Shown here: piece by piece, positions 21,515-31,218 of the stretch
How the letters are laid out: each line of letters begins with the position of its first letter
Numbering within the stretch: the stretch's first letter is position 1
From: Thamnocephalis sphaerospora
Taxonomy: Eukaryota; Zoopagomycota; Zoopagomycetes; Zoopagales; Sigmoideomycetaceae
NCBI GenBank assembly: GCA_003614735.1
Contig: KZ992487.1
Span: forward strand, 1-43,098
Direction: 5' to 3'
DNA: 43,098 nucleotides
Program-made: the position numbers and the translations under genes
The notes under the pieces: generated by a model
What the model was told of the DNA's origin: nothing
The model's input: the letters and a program-made list of their open reading frames with translations, nothing else
The model's database searches: none

Positions 21515-23335
21515 TCATCGGAACGATGGGGGTGTATGACGAAAGATTGGGGATCCTGCCCGGTGAATGGGATGCGCCTGGCCAAGGGGCGGTGAGCCAG
21601 GCGGCAGCATGGTGTTGCCTGGATCCTGGCCGCTGGTGGGCGATCGGCTAAAGTGTGTTTGCATGGGCGAGCTGCGAAAGTGTGGAGAGCCGGGGTGAGC
21701 CGGTGTATCGTGAGATGCAAACATTTGTGGATTGCGAAAAGGCGGTGAGCCGGTTCGCACTTGTCCGTCTAGCGGCGCTGCCGATGCCGGCGGCGAGCTA
21801 CCAAATCGTACAGCGCCGGGCGGAATAAATAGACGAGGACTGCGTCTGCCGGCCAGCACCGTGGCACCGTGCGCTTCGGTTGGCATTGTAAAGGAGTCTG
21901 TCGCCCCACTGCTTCCGACATTTACGGGAGCCGCCACGCGTCGGCGCTTTTCCTCTGGCGGATCAAACTTTGTACCTGCTCCCGAGATGAACAAGCCTCC
22001 ACCTCCACCGCCGCCACGCGCGCCATGGGAGCTCGCAGCCAGCGCGGCTGACAAAGCAGACGCGCCACCTACGCCGCTACCGCCAGTACTGCCGTCCCCG
22101 GTGGCCTGATGAGATGGACGCCCAGCTGTAAATACGTTGTGTCCACGTGTAGGAGCCGGGCCCACGTTGACTTGGTCAAAGTGGCGCGCCACAGCAAACG
22201 GATTCGAAGCATGTGAAAAGTAGGAAGATGCCTGTGAAGCGTGTGCTTGCGCGTTTGCGCTGGCCAGTAGCTGCGGCTGCGCGGGCGGCTGACCTAGCAT
22301 GTGAATGAAGAATTTGCGCTCAATTACCCGATCGAAAAACGCGTCGACTCGCTCCATCGTCGGCGAGTTGGACGCGAAATTGGAGCCGGCCAGAGTGCAC
22401 TAGGCATCGTCGGGTCAGTAAAGTGACAAGCAAACCAACGCGGGATGCACCACCCACTAGATGAACATAGTCGCCGCCCAGCTCTTCCACGATGCTACTG
22501 CGCCGGCGCCGCGCTGATTGTCCCATCAGATCGGCCTTGGTGCCAACTACAAGGACTGGCACGGGCGACTCGGTGCTAGTTGCAGCGCGAGCGTCCATCT
22601 CATGGCCTAGCCGTCGCCAAAAAGTCAGCCAGTTAGTCACGCCATTGGTGAAAGCGGTTCTTGCCAGCCTGGCTTCTATCGCGTGCACGTACCTGGTGTG
22701 GTGGGTCGTCGCGGCTGCAAGCCATTAGCTCCGTTGCCAGCAAAGGATGCACCCGTGGTGGCGCTGTTGCTCGTGCCGCCTGTAACCGTAACGCTCTGCA
22801 GCGTCGGTGAAAAAGGACCAATGTCGTGGGCGGCAGCGGTTGCCGTGTCTCTGAATGCTCCAGCCTCGGTGGCCTCGCTCATCCAGCGCCACAAATGCTC
22901 GTAGGAGCGCTTATTGGCAGGATCGTGCACCAGAATTACGCCGTCAGCTTGACCATATAGACAGCGCCGCGCGGCCGAATGCTTGCCGGCTCCGGCCACT
23001 TCTAGCATCTCAATCCAGTAGCGCTTTCGCCGATGTTCGTAGGCCTGCGCATGTGTGAGCATGCTTGGCCACCAGCGTATCTATCGCCATGTACACCGCA
23101 CCTTCACATCAGCATGGAAGCCGATAGTCGCACGTGGGTCGCGCAGCGGTTCCTGATGACAGAGCATATGCACGAGCGAGCTTTTGCCCTAGGTGAATGC
23201 AATGCTGGTTAACGACATGTCTGGCGCCATTGCGGGTAGAGCAACGGTGCCCACCACGCCACGGTCTCCCAGCACCAGAACACGCGCGCGATCGCCCGTC
23301 TCTATGGTGCGTGGCGCACTGGGAGATAAATTCAT
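21515..23335 (-). CDS. RABL3-like small GTPase with long C-terminal extension
   Basis: Ras-like GTPase of the RABL3 type (human RABL3 is about 236 aa, acting in membrane/prenylation-related signalling). Five exons: 23335-23255, 23188-23102, 23044-22693, 22606-22458, 22399-21515 (phases 0,0,1,0), product 517 aa. P-loop GDRGVGKS spans residues 23-30 and is split by intron 1. The family-typical SSLVHMLCHQEPL follows. The switch-II segment reads LEVAGAG, where RABL3 has WDVGG. The G4 motif is GTKAD at 195-199; the GTPase fold ends around FFDRVIERKFF (about 237-247). Residues after about 255 form a disordered Pro/Ser/Gly-rich extension of roughly 260 aa with a run of seven glycines and a terminal block of GSP-x-FR-like repeats. 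There is also a Ser/Thr/Gly-rich insertion before G4. The domain call is firm; the role of the extension is unknown. Confidence 0.88.
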
Positions 23336-23642
23336 GGCTGACGTGTGGTTACGGTGAAGGTGAAGCGAAAGGAGCGTTGTCAATGACTGTTGTGTTGCGT
23401 GGCATCTAGATTGCTTTATCTGTTGCAGTCACTGCCATGCGTCTTTTTATCTAATGCCGACTGGCTTGATGCTTCCAATCTAATGAACGCTGATGCCTAG
23501 CATTTCTAGCTGCGATAGATGCGATACATGATCAAAGATACAAAAGACTATTTAATAGTACGCAGTGGTAGCTTTCTGCGTTCAAAGCACCATGACCGCT
23601 GAAAGCTGTCTACTAGTTAGCTTGGACTGAATAGGCAACATG
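23336..23642. other. Intergenic region between RABL3-like gene and RTT106
   Basis: 307 bp with the promoter of the RABL3-like gene and the 3' end of RTT106, both minus strand. AT-rich around 23470-23560. No further feature seen. Confidence 0.45.
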
Positions 23643-25004
23643 CTAATCCTCTTCCATGGACGAGCCTTCGCTGTCTTTGTCGTCTTTGCTTGCTTCTCCA
23701 TCATCCTCATCTTCCGTGCCTGTTGATTGATCGCTGTCACTTCCACTGCCGGCACAGAAATCCTCATCGTCTTCATCGTCGCTGCTGTCCAGCACTGCAT
23801 TGGCAAATGCTGTTGCACCCGTCTGCGTCGCAGTATTTGGCGTGGCAGCATTCTGCTTTGTGCCCTTGGCTGATGCTTTCTCGTCAGCCGCACGAGCTGC
23901 AGACTGCTCGCCCGACAGCTCGGGTGCATCCAGTCGATGACGACGAATGTAGCCGGCAATTGCTTCGAAATCGGCCGAATCAATCATGCTAAATTCGAAT
24001 TCACGCGGCTTGCTGGCGGGTGCTTCACCGTCATCGTCGCTACGCGAGGCAGGATCCGTGCACACTGCAACGCGCAAGTCAAACGTGCGCGACGTGATGC
24101 TGGCCACGCTGATGGTGCCAATACGGCTCAGTGGCAGGTAGACAACCGGCTTGCGAAAGCCAAAAAAGATGCAGTTGGCGAGAAAGAAAAGGTGGCCATC
24201 GCGTGCTTTGAGATGGCAGTCAACATGGTGGCGAGTGCGTCCTGCGCTGCCAGCAGAGGTGCTGCTGCCAGTAACGGTGAATGTGTCGGCCGATGGCTCA
24301 GCGACCGGACGCCCAGTGGCGCGTGCTAAAAGCGCGACCAAAGCTGCTTTGCTGCCATCACCACTGCTATTGCCCGCCGCGTCGACAGCAGCCGTCGGCT
24401 CGGCAAAGCCAAATGCCACCACATCCACATCGTCTTCGCTGCCGGCCGTTACCAGTCCCTGAAGCACAAACACCACCGTCCAGTGCGGTTTGGGCCGGCC
24501 TGGCGTGGGCAGGCAGAGAATATCACGTAGACGCGAATACGCGAATCCAGTCTCCGCCGCGCCATTGTCAGGCCGCTGCAGACGTACGCCGCTCGCCGTC
24601 ATTATCAAGTCCAGTTTCTTGCGAGGCGCCAAGAAGGAGAGTGCGCGCACGGTAGCGACAGCAGGCTCACTAGCCCATCCACCGTCAGCGGCCACCGTGC
24701 TTGTCGTCGCGTCCGGCTGCTTGCGCTTCTTGCTGGCCGGCTCGTCCGCTGCTACGCTATCAAGAGAGACGTTGCCCTCGACGCCACTGTTCCGGGCCAT
24801 TGTAGCCGCAGCCTGCGCGGCATTTGCCTGAGCATGTTGCAGCTCCTCACGGCAGCGCGCCATTTCCGCCTCAAGCGCCTTGATGCGCGTGCTAAAGTGG
24901 GTGATTATGCGGTCTATTGTCTGCGTAGCGTGCGGGCCAGACGATGCGAGCACGCCAGCCAGGGCACGCGTGGCCGGATCGGTGATGAGCGTCAGATTGC
25001 TCAT
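23643..25004 (-). CDS. RTT106: Histone chaperone Rtt106
   Basis: Nuclear histone chaperone with tandem PH-like domains that receives newly made H3-H4 (H3K56-acetylated) and deposits it in replication and silencing. One exon, 453 aa, close to yeast Rtt106 (455 aa). The N-terminal 70 residues are helical/coiled (the dimerisation region). PH1 spans roughly 115-240, PH2 roughly 255-350. PH2 contains the diagnostic stretch FFLANCIFFGFRKP followed by VVYLPLSRI and RTFDLRV. The C-terminus is a strongly acidic Asp/Glu/Ser tail of about 50 residues, usual for histone chaperones. Pob3/Spt16-family PH domains are related, but the domain order and the length fit Rtt106. Start chosen at the first in-frame ATG (ACACC ATG) after a run of non-ATG sequence. 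Confidence 0.88.
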   Translation of the reverse strand: MSNLTLITDPATRALAGVLASSGPHATQTIDRIITHFSTRIKALEAEMARCREELQHAQANAAQAAATMARNSGVEGNVSLDSVAADEPASKKRKQPDATTSTVAADGGWASEPAVATVRALSFLAPRKKLDLIMTASGVRLQRPDNGAAETGFAYSRLRDILCLPTPGRPKPHWTVVFVLQGLVTAGSEDDVDVVAFGFAEPTAAVDAAGNSSGDGSKAALVALLARATGRPVAEPSADTFTVTGSSTSAGSAGRTRHHVDCHLKARDGHLFFLANCIFFGFRKPVVYLPLSRIGTISVASITSRTFDLRVAVCTDPASRSDDDGEAPASKPREFEFSMIDSADFEAIAGYIRRHRLDAPELSGEQSAARAADEKASAKGTKQNAATPNTATQTGATAFANAVLDSSDDEDDEDFCAGSGSDSDQSTGTEDEDDGEASKDDKDSEGSSMEED

Positions 25005-25233
25005 GGTGTAAGAGGCAAGAAGAGGCGTGTCGGCCGCAACAACAACAGATGGTGACGGCGATGAATGACGAGAAACAATCGTGGATGATTTACCAGAAGT
25101 GAACACAACAACGACAGCAACGGCGGCAATAGGATATGATGGCAACGCTGGCGGCGCAGCAGGGGATAGAGCGCAGCGCAGAAACGGAAAAGAACATCAC
25201 GGCGGCCATGCGGTGGCAAGGCTGGTCTGGCGC

Positions 25234-27261
25234 TTATGAGAGAAAGTCGGCCAGACGCTCAACCACCATGCCCATGGACGGGCGCTTGGTCGGATCTTGA
25301 TGCCACATCTCCTCGATCAGCTCAAGCAGCGAGGGCGGATACATCGTCTTCAACTTGACCATGGACGGCCGATGGTTTCGGTCGCGCACTAGAACAGCAG
25401 GATGCATCAGTCATCCGGATCATCAGCAGTCGATAGCCGCACCAGCAACGCTTACCCTGCACAAAGAGCTGATGCTCGGTCAGGTTGTGGTACGGGAAGG
25501 GCTCCGCTGCCCACTGCAGAATCTCCCAAAAGATTAAACCACAAGCGTAGACCTGCATGAACAAGGATAATCCACATGTGAGCAACCTGTGGCGAGGTCA
25601 AAATACAGCATTGCTGGTACTTACATCCACCTATTGTGAACATGCAAATACATTGGCAAGCACAGCGTCAGCACAATGTCACACATGCGTCTTTGCAGCG
25701 TCGTCTTACCTTTTCGGTGTAGCTAGGGTTGGGCGTCCAAAACTCGGGCGCTATACGACCATTGCATAATAGATTAGACGGTGACTCGGGCGTAGCAGGA
25801 AGAAAGATGATGCTGGTATCGACCTACCTTGCCAGTTGGGCGTGCCACACTGTGTGTGCATCAGCGTGTTGGCACGCGGACGGATACGTGCCAGGCCAAA
25901 GTCGTTGATCTTGGCACGTTCATCGGCGCTGATCTGCAAAGGCGGTGCTGTGTGAGCACAACAGCACACGACGCTCAATTGTCCACAAACACGCACCAGA
26001 ATGTTCATGGATTTAAGATCACGGTGGATGATGCTGGGGCGGCGCGTGTGCAGGTAGGAGACACCAAACGCAATGTCGTGCATGTAGATCACCTACGCAG
26101 CAAAGCATACAGCTGTCAGCAATGTACCGCAGGTCTGCTGCTTTGACGACGTACCTGCTGTCCAAAGGACGGCTTCCGTGCGCGCCGCATGTAATCGTAC
26201 AGGTCACCGTTCTCGCACAGTTCCGTCACGATGCACAGATGCTTGGTACTGGTGCAGACGCCAATGAAGCGGACAATGTTGTCGTGACGCAGTTGCCTGT
26301 AGATGCGAATGCGTCTCAGTGACCGTTGGGCACTGCTAACGGTAATGCAGAATGCTTGCTTACTTGAGCACACTGATTTCGTGCTTGATTTCCATAAAAT
26401 CCTCCCTGCTAAATTCACCCACACGAATCTCGCCAATGGCCACCGGTTTCTACGATGGCCGGCCAGTGTGTAGCTGACTTGTGAGCATACGTGTACACTT
26501 GCATTCTCGACAGCGCCATATTACTCGCTCATGCGCTACCTACACCCAGATAATTGCCAGCAAAGCAATCCTTGAAGCCACCCGAGCCAAGCTTGCGCCC
26601 ATAGGTCAGCTGGTCGTAGGCAATTTCGCCGATTTCGTCGCGGTCACTGTCGTCTATGAGCATGCGGCTGAGCTGAACCGAGTTGACCGGCGCCTGCTTG
26701 ACTGGCTCGGTGGGTTCTACGGCCACCAGCTTGGGTGTGCCGGGCGCCGGCACAGGCTGGAAGCTGATTTTCTATCGCGTGCAGTCGTGGGTGAGCTTCT
26801 ATTTGGCAGCTGCATGCACTCGACAGTATGCCTACCCAGGTCATCAGCAGCTGGATAAGCTCTTCCTTGGTGCCGTTGGTTGGCAGTCCTGTGAAAGCGA
26901 GAGCGCCATTAGTCTGCTGCAAGCCAGGATGGCAGGCAGGAAACGCACCGCGTTCCTGGCAGAGAGCGATCAGATCCGCTTTGAGCAGTTTGTTCAGAGT
27001 GAACTATACGGCGTAGGCGCACAGCGACGATAGCCGATGGTGATGCATAGTGCAAGAGGCCGGTCAGCAGGGTACATGGCGCTATTCGCGAGACAAACCA
27101 GGCTCCACAGGCTCAAAGACGGCGATTCGCATCGAGCGCAAAGGCTTGTGGCCACCAAAGCTGCAGCCGCCGGTCTGCGGCGTCGGTTACAAGCGTGCAC
27201 ATACCCAGTCCTGGTTCTCCAGCGTGTCATCGACATGGCGGGCAATAGTCTGGAAAGTCAT
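25234..27261 (-). CDS. SAP-domain protein kinase with 12 exons, including a 6-nt microexon
   Basis: Protein kinase of TKL-like appearance, 373 aa. Exons: 27261-27205, 27003-26949, 26888-26836, 26771-26544, 26449-26364, 26296-26155, 26092-25997, 25933-25828, 25750-25710, 25630-25625, 25552-25456, 25388-25234; all joins keep frame. Residues 20-55 form a SAP motif (LLKADLIALCQERG, then LPTNGTKEELIQLL), usually a DNA/RNA-binding helix pair. The kinase domain has LGSGGFKDCF (117-125), the beta3 strand VAIG (134-137) with Gly where Lys is expected, HRDLKSMN (230-237), DFG (250-252) and APE (275-277). The 6-nt exon encodes Val289-Asp290, the conserved alphaF Asp. The C-lobe ends with HQDPTKRPSM. The SAP part and kinase are linked by a Pro/Val-rich stretch. 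Activity is unproven because the canonical lysine is absent; Lys122 in the glycine loop could replace it as in WNK kinases. Confidence 0.88.
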
Positions 27262-28349
27262 CTGGCGACAGTCACGCGGTAAGGTGGGTATGCAGAATGT
27301 ACGTGGCGGTGCTGGCTAAGACGTTGCGCAAGCAGGCAGATGTTGCAGGGTCCGGGGCAGAGCAAGCAGGCGGTGGCGGGACGAGAAAGCGACGAGACGT
27401 GCGCCCGAAACGTTGAGCAAAGCACGAGGAAAAGGTGGCTGGCGCGGTGCTGATGCTAGAGATGAGTGGTGAGGAAAAGGACGGCAGCAGCAAGTATCAA
27501 CACGCCGTTGCTAATGACGTGGTGGTCACGCTCGTTACACGCCTGGCGGCGAGCACACGCACGGCACTGGCCAGTGGGTCGGCCAGGAGAGCTGACCCCC
27601 TGTGCAGCATATGAATGTGGCGGTCGGACAGACGGAGTCGCACGCGTGGTCCGCCGGCGGTTGCAAGCCCGCTACCGTGCGGCCGGCGATGGTTGCGCGG
27701 CAGTATGCAGCAAAGCGTGCTAGGATCAAGCCCGCACAGAGCCTATGACGACACCGCCATATTGGCCACTTGCATGCACCAGCATACTGCCCATACGGCG
27801 TGCATGTGCGCCAATGGCCTTCTTTGCTCCGATGTTTGGCGTGATTGCCAGTAAAGTGCCAGTTTCGCGTAGAACAGTTTTCGATCAGCAAATTTTCGCG
27901 CTGCACTATTTAATGAGAACAGCGTAGGACCCTTGCACACGCACACGTACACGTCGCCACTCTTTCCTTCTCCTTCTGTAGCATACACACTATTGCTCGT
28001 CTTTTTCGCCACACGGTGAGTCCTGCCATCGATGCTGCGCTGCTGGCCAAGCATGGATGCGTGCACGCTATGATGAACAACTTTGAGTTAGGGACATCAG
28101 AATAGGCGGCTACGGCCACCTTGTTGATACGCTCATTGGGAAATCTTCTTTATCTGAGCCCATGTGCGCATGCCTGTCGTGGTGTTGCTCGCTTCGTCTG
28201 CACCTCGGTTCGTTGTGCTAACCACTGCGCTGTTGCCTGCCTTTTGCCCCAACGTTGCTAGATACGGCCGCATTGTGTACATGTATAAATAAAACAAATG
28301 CACAAATGCAATCACCAGTGTCTGCGTTTTATTTTCGTGTGCTTGGCTA
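27262..28349. other. Intergenic region between the SAP-kinase gene and ELOA
   Basis: 1.1 kb. The half next to the kinase gene is pyrimidine-rich on the kinase coding strand, consistent with promoter/5' leader. Open frames on both strands have random composition. An AATAAA-type signal for ELOA lies just after its stop (near 28331, minus strand). Confidence 0.45.
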
Positions 28350-28922
28350 TCAGGGCGGACGCAGTGTTGTCTTTGGCGATGCCTGTGTGGCCGATGCATG
28401 TGCCAGCTGTGTGCCAGTGTTGGTAGTCAGAATGCGCTGGTGAGCGATAATGGTGCATCAACGCGTATGTCGCGACCACTTACGATGGCAAAAAAGTCTG
28501 CTGCTGCCTTGTCTGGCGTGTGTGTATCGCTGCTGGAGCGCTGCTTGTGCGACGAGTGTGTCGCCAAGTTTGCATCGGCCTTTCGCTTTCCGAGCGTTGC
28601 ATGGCCAGCACCATTGAGAGAGGGATTGCGGCGTATTCGGATGACAGGTGCTTTTCCAACGACGCGTGTAGACTCGATGCGTGTTCGAATCGTGGGCGTC
28701 ATTGGCATCGTCTCGGATTCCGGCTCCACGTCCGAGTGCGCAAGCTCGCTGGCATCAATGTTACGCGGGCTGCCATGTGGCGGGGAGGGTGACGAAGACG
28801 AAATGTTACTCTTTGTATAGCAGCCCTTGCTGCGATAGTGCCCTGTAACGGGCAAGATAGGCGAACAGGCCGTGGTCGGCACTCGATGTCCCCTTCTTGC
28901 AGCATATGATCGTGCCGATAAC

Positions 28923-28953
<31 letters not shown>

Positions 28954-29987
28954 GTGCTGCTGCTGGCGACAACATTGGTAGTGGCGGCGAGCGTACACTT
29001 GGTGCAGGTCGTCGGTAAGCCGGCTGCATTACGCGCTCAGTATTGCTGTTGCCGTTGCAGTGCCATTAGCATCGATAGCATGTGGACGCATTACTCACCG
29101 CGCGTACTTACGAGCGAGCCGACTGCTGACGTAGTCGTTGAACAACAGATAGCCGATCTATACGCGATACATTAGCCTGGCGCGTATACTGCACAGCCGT
29201 CATCATTGCCCTTGCACGCACGTGTATCTGCACGCCGAACACTAGGCGCAAGCGAGTGACCGGCAGCAGCGTATGATGGGGCCAAAGTTGTCTGGGTGCG
29301 CACCCGCTCCGCCGCTTCGCGCTGCTGCTCCTGCTGGCGCCGCTCAAAGCGCATTCGCAATCGGTCCATCTTCTCCTGCTCGTGCTGCTTGCGGCGCTAT
29401 TCCAGCAGTCAGCAGCATGCGACGCCTGCACACACTGTCGATCGCTCCTACCAGATACACTTTGCGCCAGCAGGGCGGTGTTTCCCGCGTACGCAGCGCA
29501 TGGGCTGCCGTTGGATACGCTTGCGCCACTAGACCCTCCCAAAGCGCTTTGAGTGTGGCGTCAGCACTACAGACGCCACCAGCATGCCTATGCTGAACGC
29601 ACCTTGCGTCCTATCGATCACCTCCTATCACATGCGCGCTGGCCGCGTTAGCTGTCGACCGTCTAACCGTGCCAGTCGGTCCCGGCAACGCTGCTCATCC
29701 TGAGACAATAGCACCCACCGGATTGGCATCCTCCAGGTCAAGCAGCTGTTCTGCATTACAGCGCACCAGCACCGGCTCGACCAGTTCATACGGAATGTCG
29801 CCCAGTTCGGTCAATGCTGCGGATGCATGAGCATGCTTCAGTTTCCGCGTACAACCGAGAACAGGCGTAGCAGTTTACCGTGGACGTTGACGCGCAGTAC
29901 CGCCTGGCAGATCTCCACCAGCGTAGGAACGCCGGTGGTAGACCGGCTAGGCCGACCGGGCAGCCGCCGCCGTGTGCTCGGGTCCAT
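28350..29987 (-). CDS. ELA1: Elongin A homolog
   Basis: Homolog of Elongin A/yeast Ela1, which partners Elongin C (Elc1) in a Cullin 3 ubiquitin ligase that removes stalled RNA polymerase II. Proposed exons: 29987-29879, 29816-29719, 29592-29452, 29396-29304, 29188-29112, 29045-28484, 28406-28350, product 378 aa. The BC-box region is clear: LVEICQAVLRVNVHALTEL, then GDIPYELVEPVLVRC (about 39-53) and AEQLLDLEDANP. It continues into LWEGLVAQAYP and the Arg/Gln/Glu-rich coiled segment MDRLRMRFERRQQEQQ. The C-terminal half is low complexity, with a run of Ser encoded by a TCA repeat (complement of 28921-28953). The exon 4/5 junction (intron 29303-29189) is the weak point: other donors are possible, and if exon 4 is read through it stops at 29172. 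The N-terminal identification is strong; the tail is a model. Confidence 0.8.
28921..28953. repeat. ATG/CAT trinucleotide repeat inside Elongin A
   Basis: About ten ATG units on the plus strand; on the minus coding strand they are read as TCA and encode the poly-Ser run of the Elongin A tail. Confidence 0.9.
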
Positions 29988-30111
29988 GAGGCTAGGCGGT
30001 CATGCGAGGGCAGTTGGAAAGAAAAGCGGTGACATGCACCATGGCAGCGCCACCTCACACGCCAAATCGAGTGGGCGCCCTGAGATTTATTCAGTGCACA
30101 ATACAGTAGGC

Positions 30112-30144
30112 AGCGGCAGCAGCAGCAGCAGCAGCGGCAGCAGC
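30112..30144. repeat. GCA/GCG (AGC) repeat just 3' of LSM7
   Basis: An interrupted AGC repeat of about 33 bp directly downstream of the LSM7 stop, in the 171-bp gap to the ELOA start; probably 3' untranslated. Confidence 0.8.
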
Positions 30145-30158
30145 TCTGAGCATGTCGG

Positions 30159-30735
30159 CTATCCCTCCGTCAAGAACGGATTGGCCACCTCCTCGGAACC
30201 ATCGACCGGCGAGAGCAGCGTGACGGCAGTACCGCGGCACACAACCAGGCCGAGCGAACGCGTTTCATCCAGCAGCCGGAGGTGATTGTCCGGATCTACG
30301 TCAACATAACGCGTCGTTTACATTAGCATCCATTCCCTGTGGCGGCTATATGCGCATTTATACACCACGTACCGCGCAGGTATTCGTGTGCCTCGTCCAG
30401 AACCAGGTTCAGCAGTGCATCGTGGCCCTTGAGCACACCCACCACTGACGCACAGTCGTCAGTCACGGCAAGTACATTGGCAAGTACGCCGGACGCGCTC
30501 ACCTTCACGGCCGCCCGTAAACTTGATGCGCACTTGCGTGTCCATGTACTTTGTCAGGTCCAGAATAGCCTCCTTCTTGGGCCGCTCGCCACCAGCGCCA
30601 CCGTGTCCACCGCGACCGCCACCGCGACCGCCACCGCGTCCACGCCGTCCCTGATGGCATATACACTGCGTCAGTGGCTGTGCTGCCTCCTTTACCTCGC
30701 TTTAGCTTGTCAGGCTCGCCTACCTTGTCAGCCAT
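30159..30735 (-). CDS. LSM7: U6 snRNA-associated Sm-like protein Lsm7
   Basis: Subunit of the Lsm1-7 (cytoplasmic decapping) and Lsm2-8 (nuclear U6 snRNP) rings. Four exons: 30735-30724 (12 nt, MADK), 30650-30503, 30444-30373, 30295-30159 (phases 0,1,1), product 122 aa. After an Arg/Gly repeat N-terminus comes the Sm fold: Sm1 with LDLTKYMDTQVRIKFTGGRE then VVGVLKGHDALLNLVLDEA, and Sm2 with LGLVVCRGTAV. It closes with the Lsm7-specific SPVDGSEEVANPF. Without the first splice the frame runs on from MADK with unrelated residues, so the tiny first coding exon is well supported. The RGG-like N-terminus may be methylated or bind RNA. Lies head-to-head with SPF1. Confidence 0.95.
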
Positions 30736-31218
30736 GGTGGAATGGAGTGTGTCCGCTGTACATGACACGCCGGTAAGCCGTGACCATTGCCGACATGCGC
30801 AGCTTGCGCAGGCACATTCTCACCGTAAGATCCAAGCACTCGACTGCGTAGTCTACCGTGGACTGCGCCGTTGGAAAGGAGGAGAAGAGCGGGTATACTG
30901 GGCGCGAGTGAGATGATTGGTGTTGTTGTTTTTCGTCAATGGTTGCGTCGCTGGTGTGGTGGTTGTTCATTGGCACATTGTCTTGGCTCATCCGTCTGCT
31001 TCGCCTACAGTTGTCTTGGATGTGCGCCACTGCAGCATACACTCACACACACCCGCCTCTTTCTTCAACAACACTTTTGCCAGCATCCAAGCAATACACG
31101 CGTCGATTGCCTACTGCTGCGGAAGCCAGTCTGATCACCACGCTAGGCTGCTGCTGAGTGTATTCTCTTGAGTTTGGCGACGAAAGGGACGACACGATTC
31201 GGCGCGCGCGCTGTCACC
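30736..31218. promoter_or_regulatory. Bidirectional promoter between LSM7 and SPF1
   Basis: 483 bp between two divergent start codons. It must drive both genes unless either has a distal non-coding exon. No TATA box at a persuasive distance; CACACA and pyrimidine-rich stretches occur on the SPF1 side. Confidence 0.55.

Noticed and set aside
28684-28694. GTTCGAATC, like a tRNA T-loop
   Set aside because: It lies inside the Elongin A coding exon and has no tRNA stems around it.
29700-29718. A possible 19-nt intron in Elongin A followed by an open stretch
   Set aside because: The frame after it soon stops. The 126-bp intron ending at 29593 restores the family order DANP-H... and LWEGLV.
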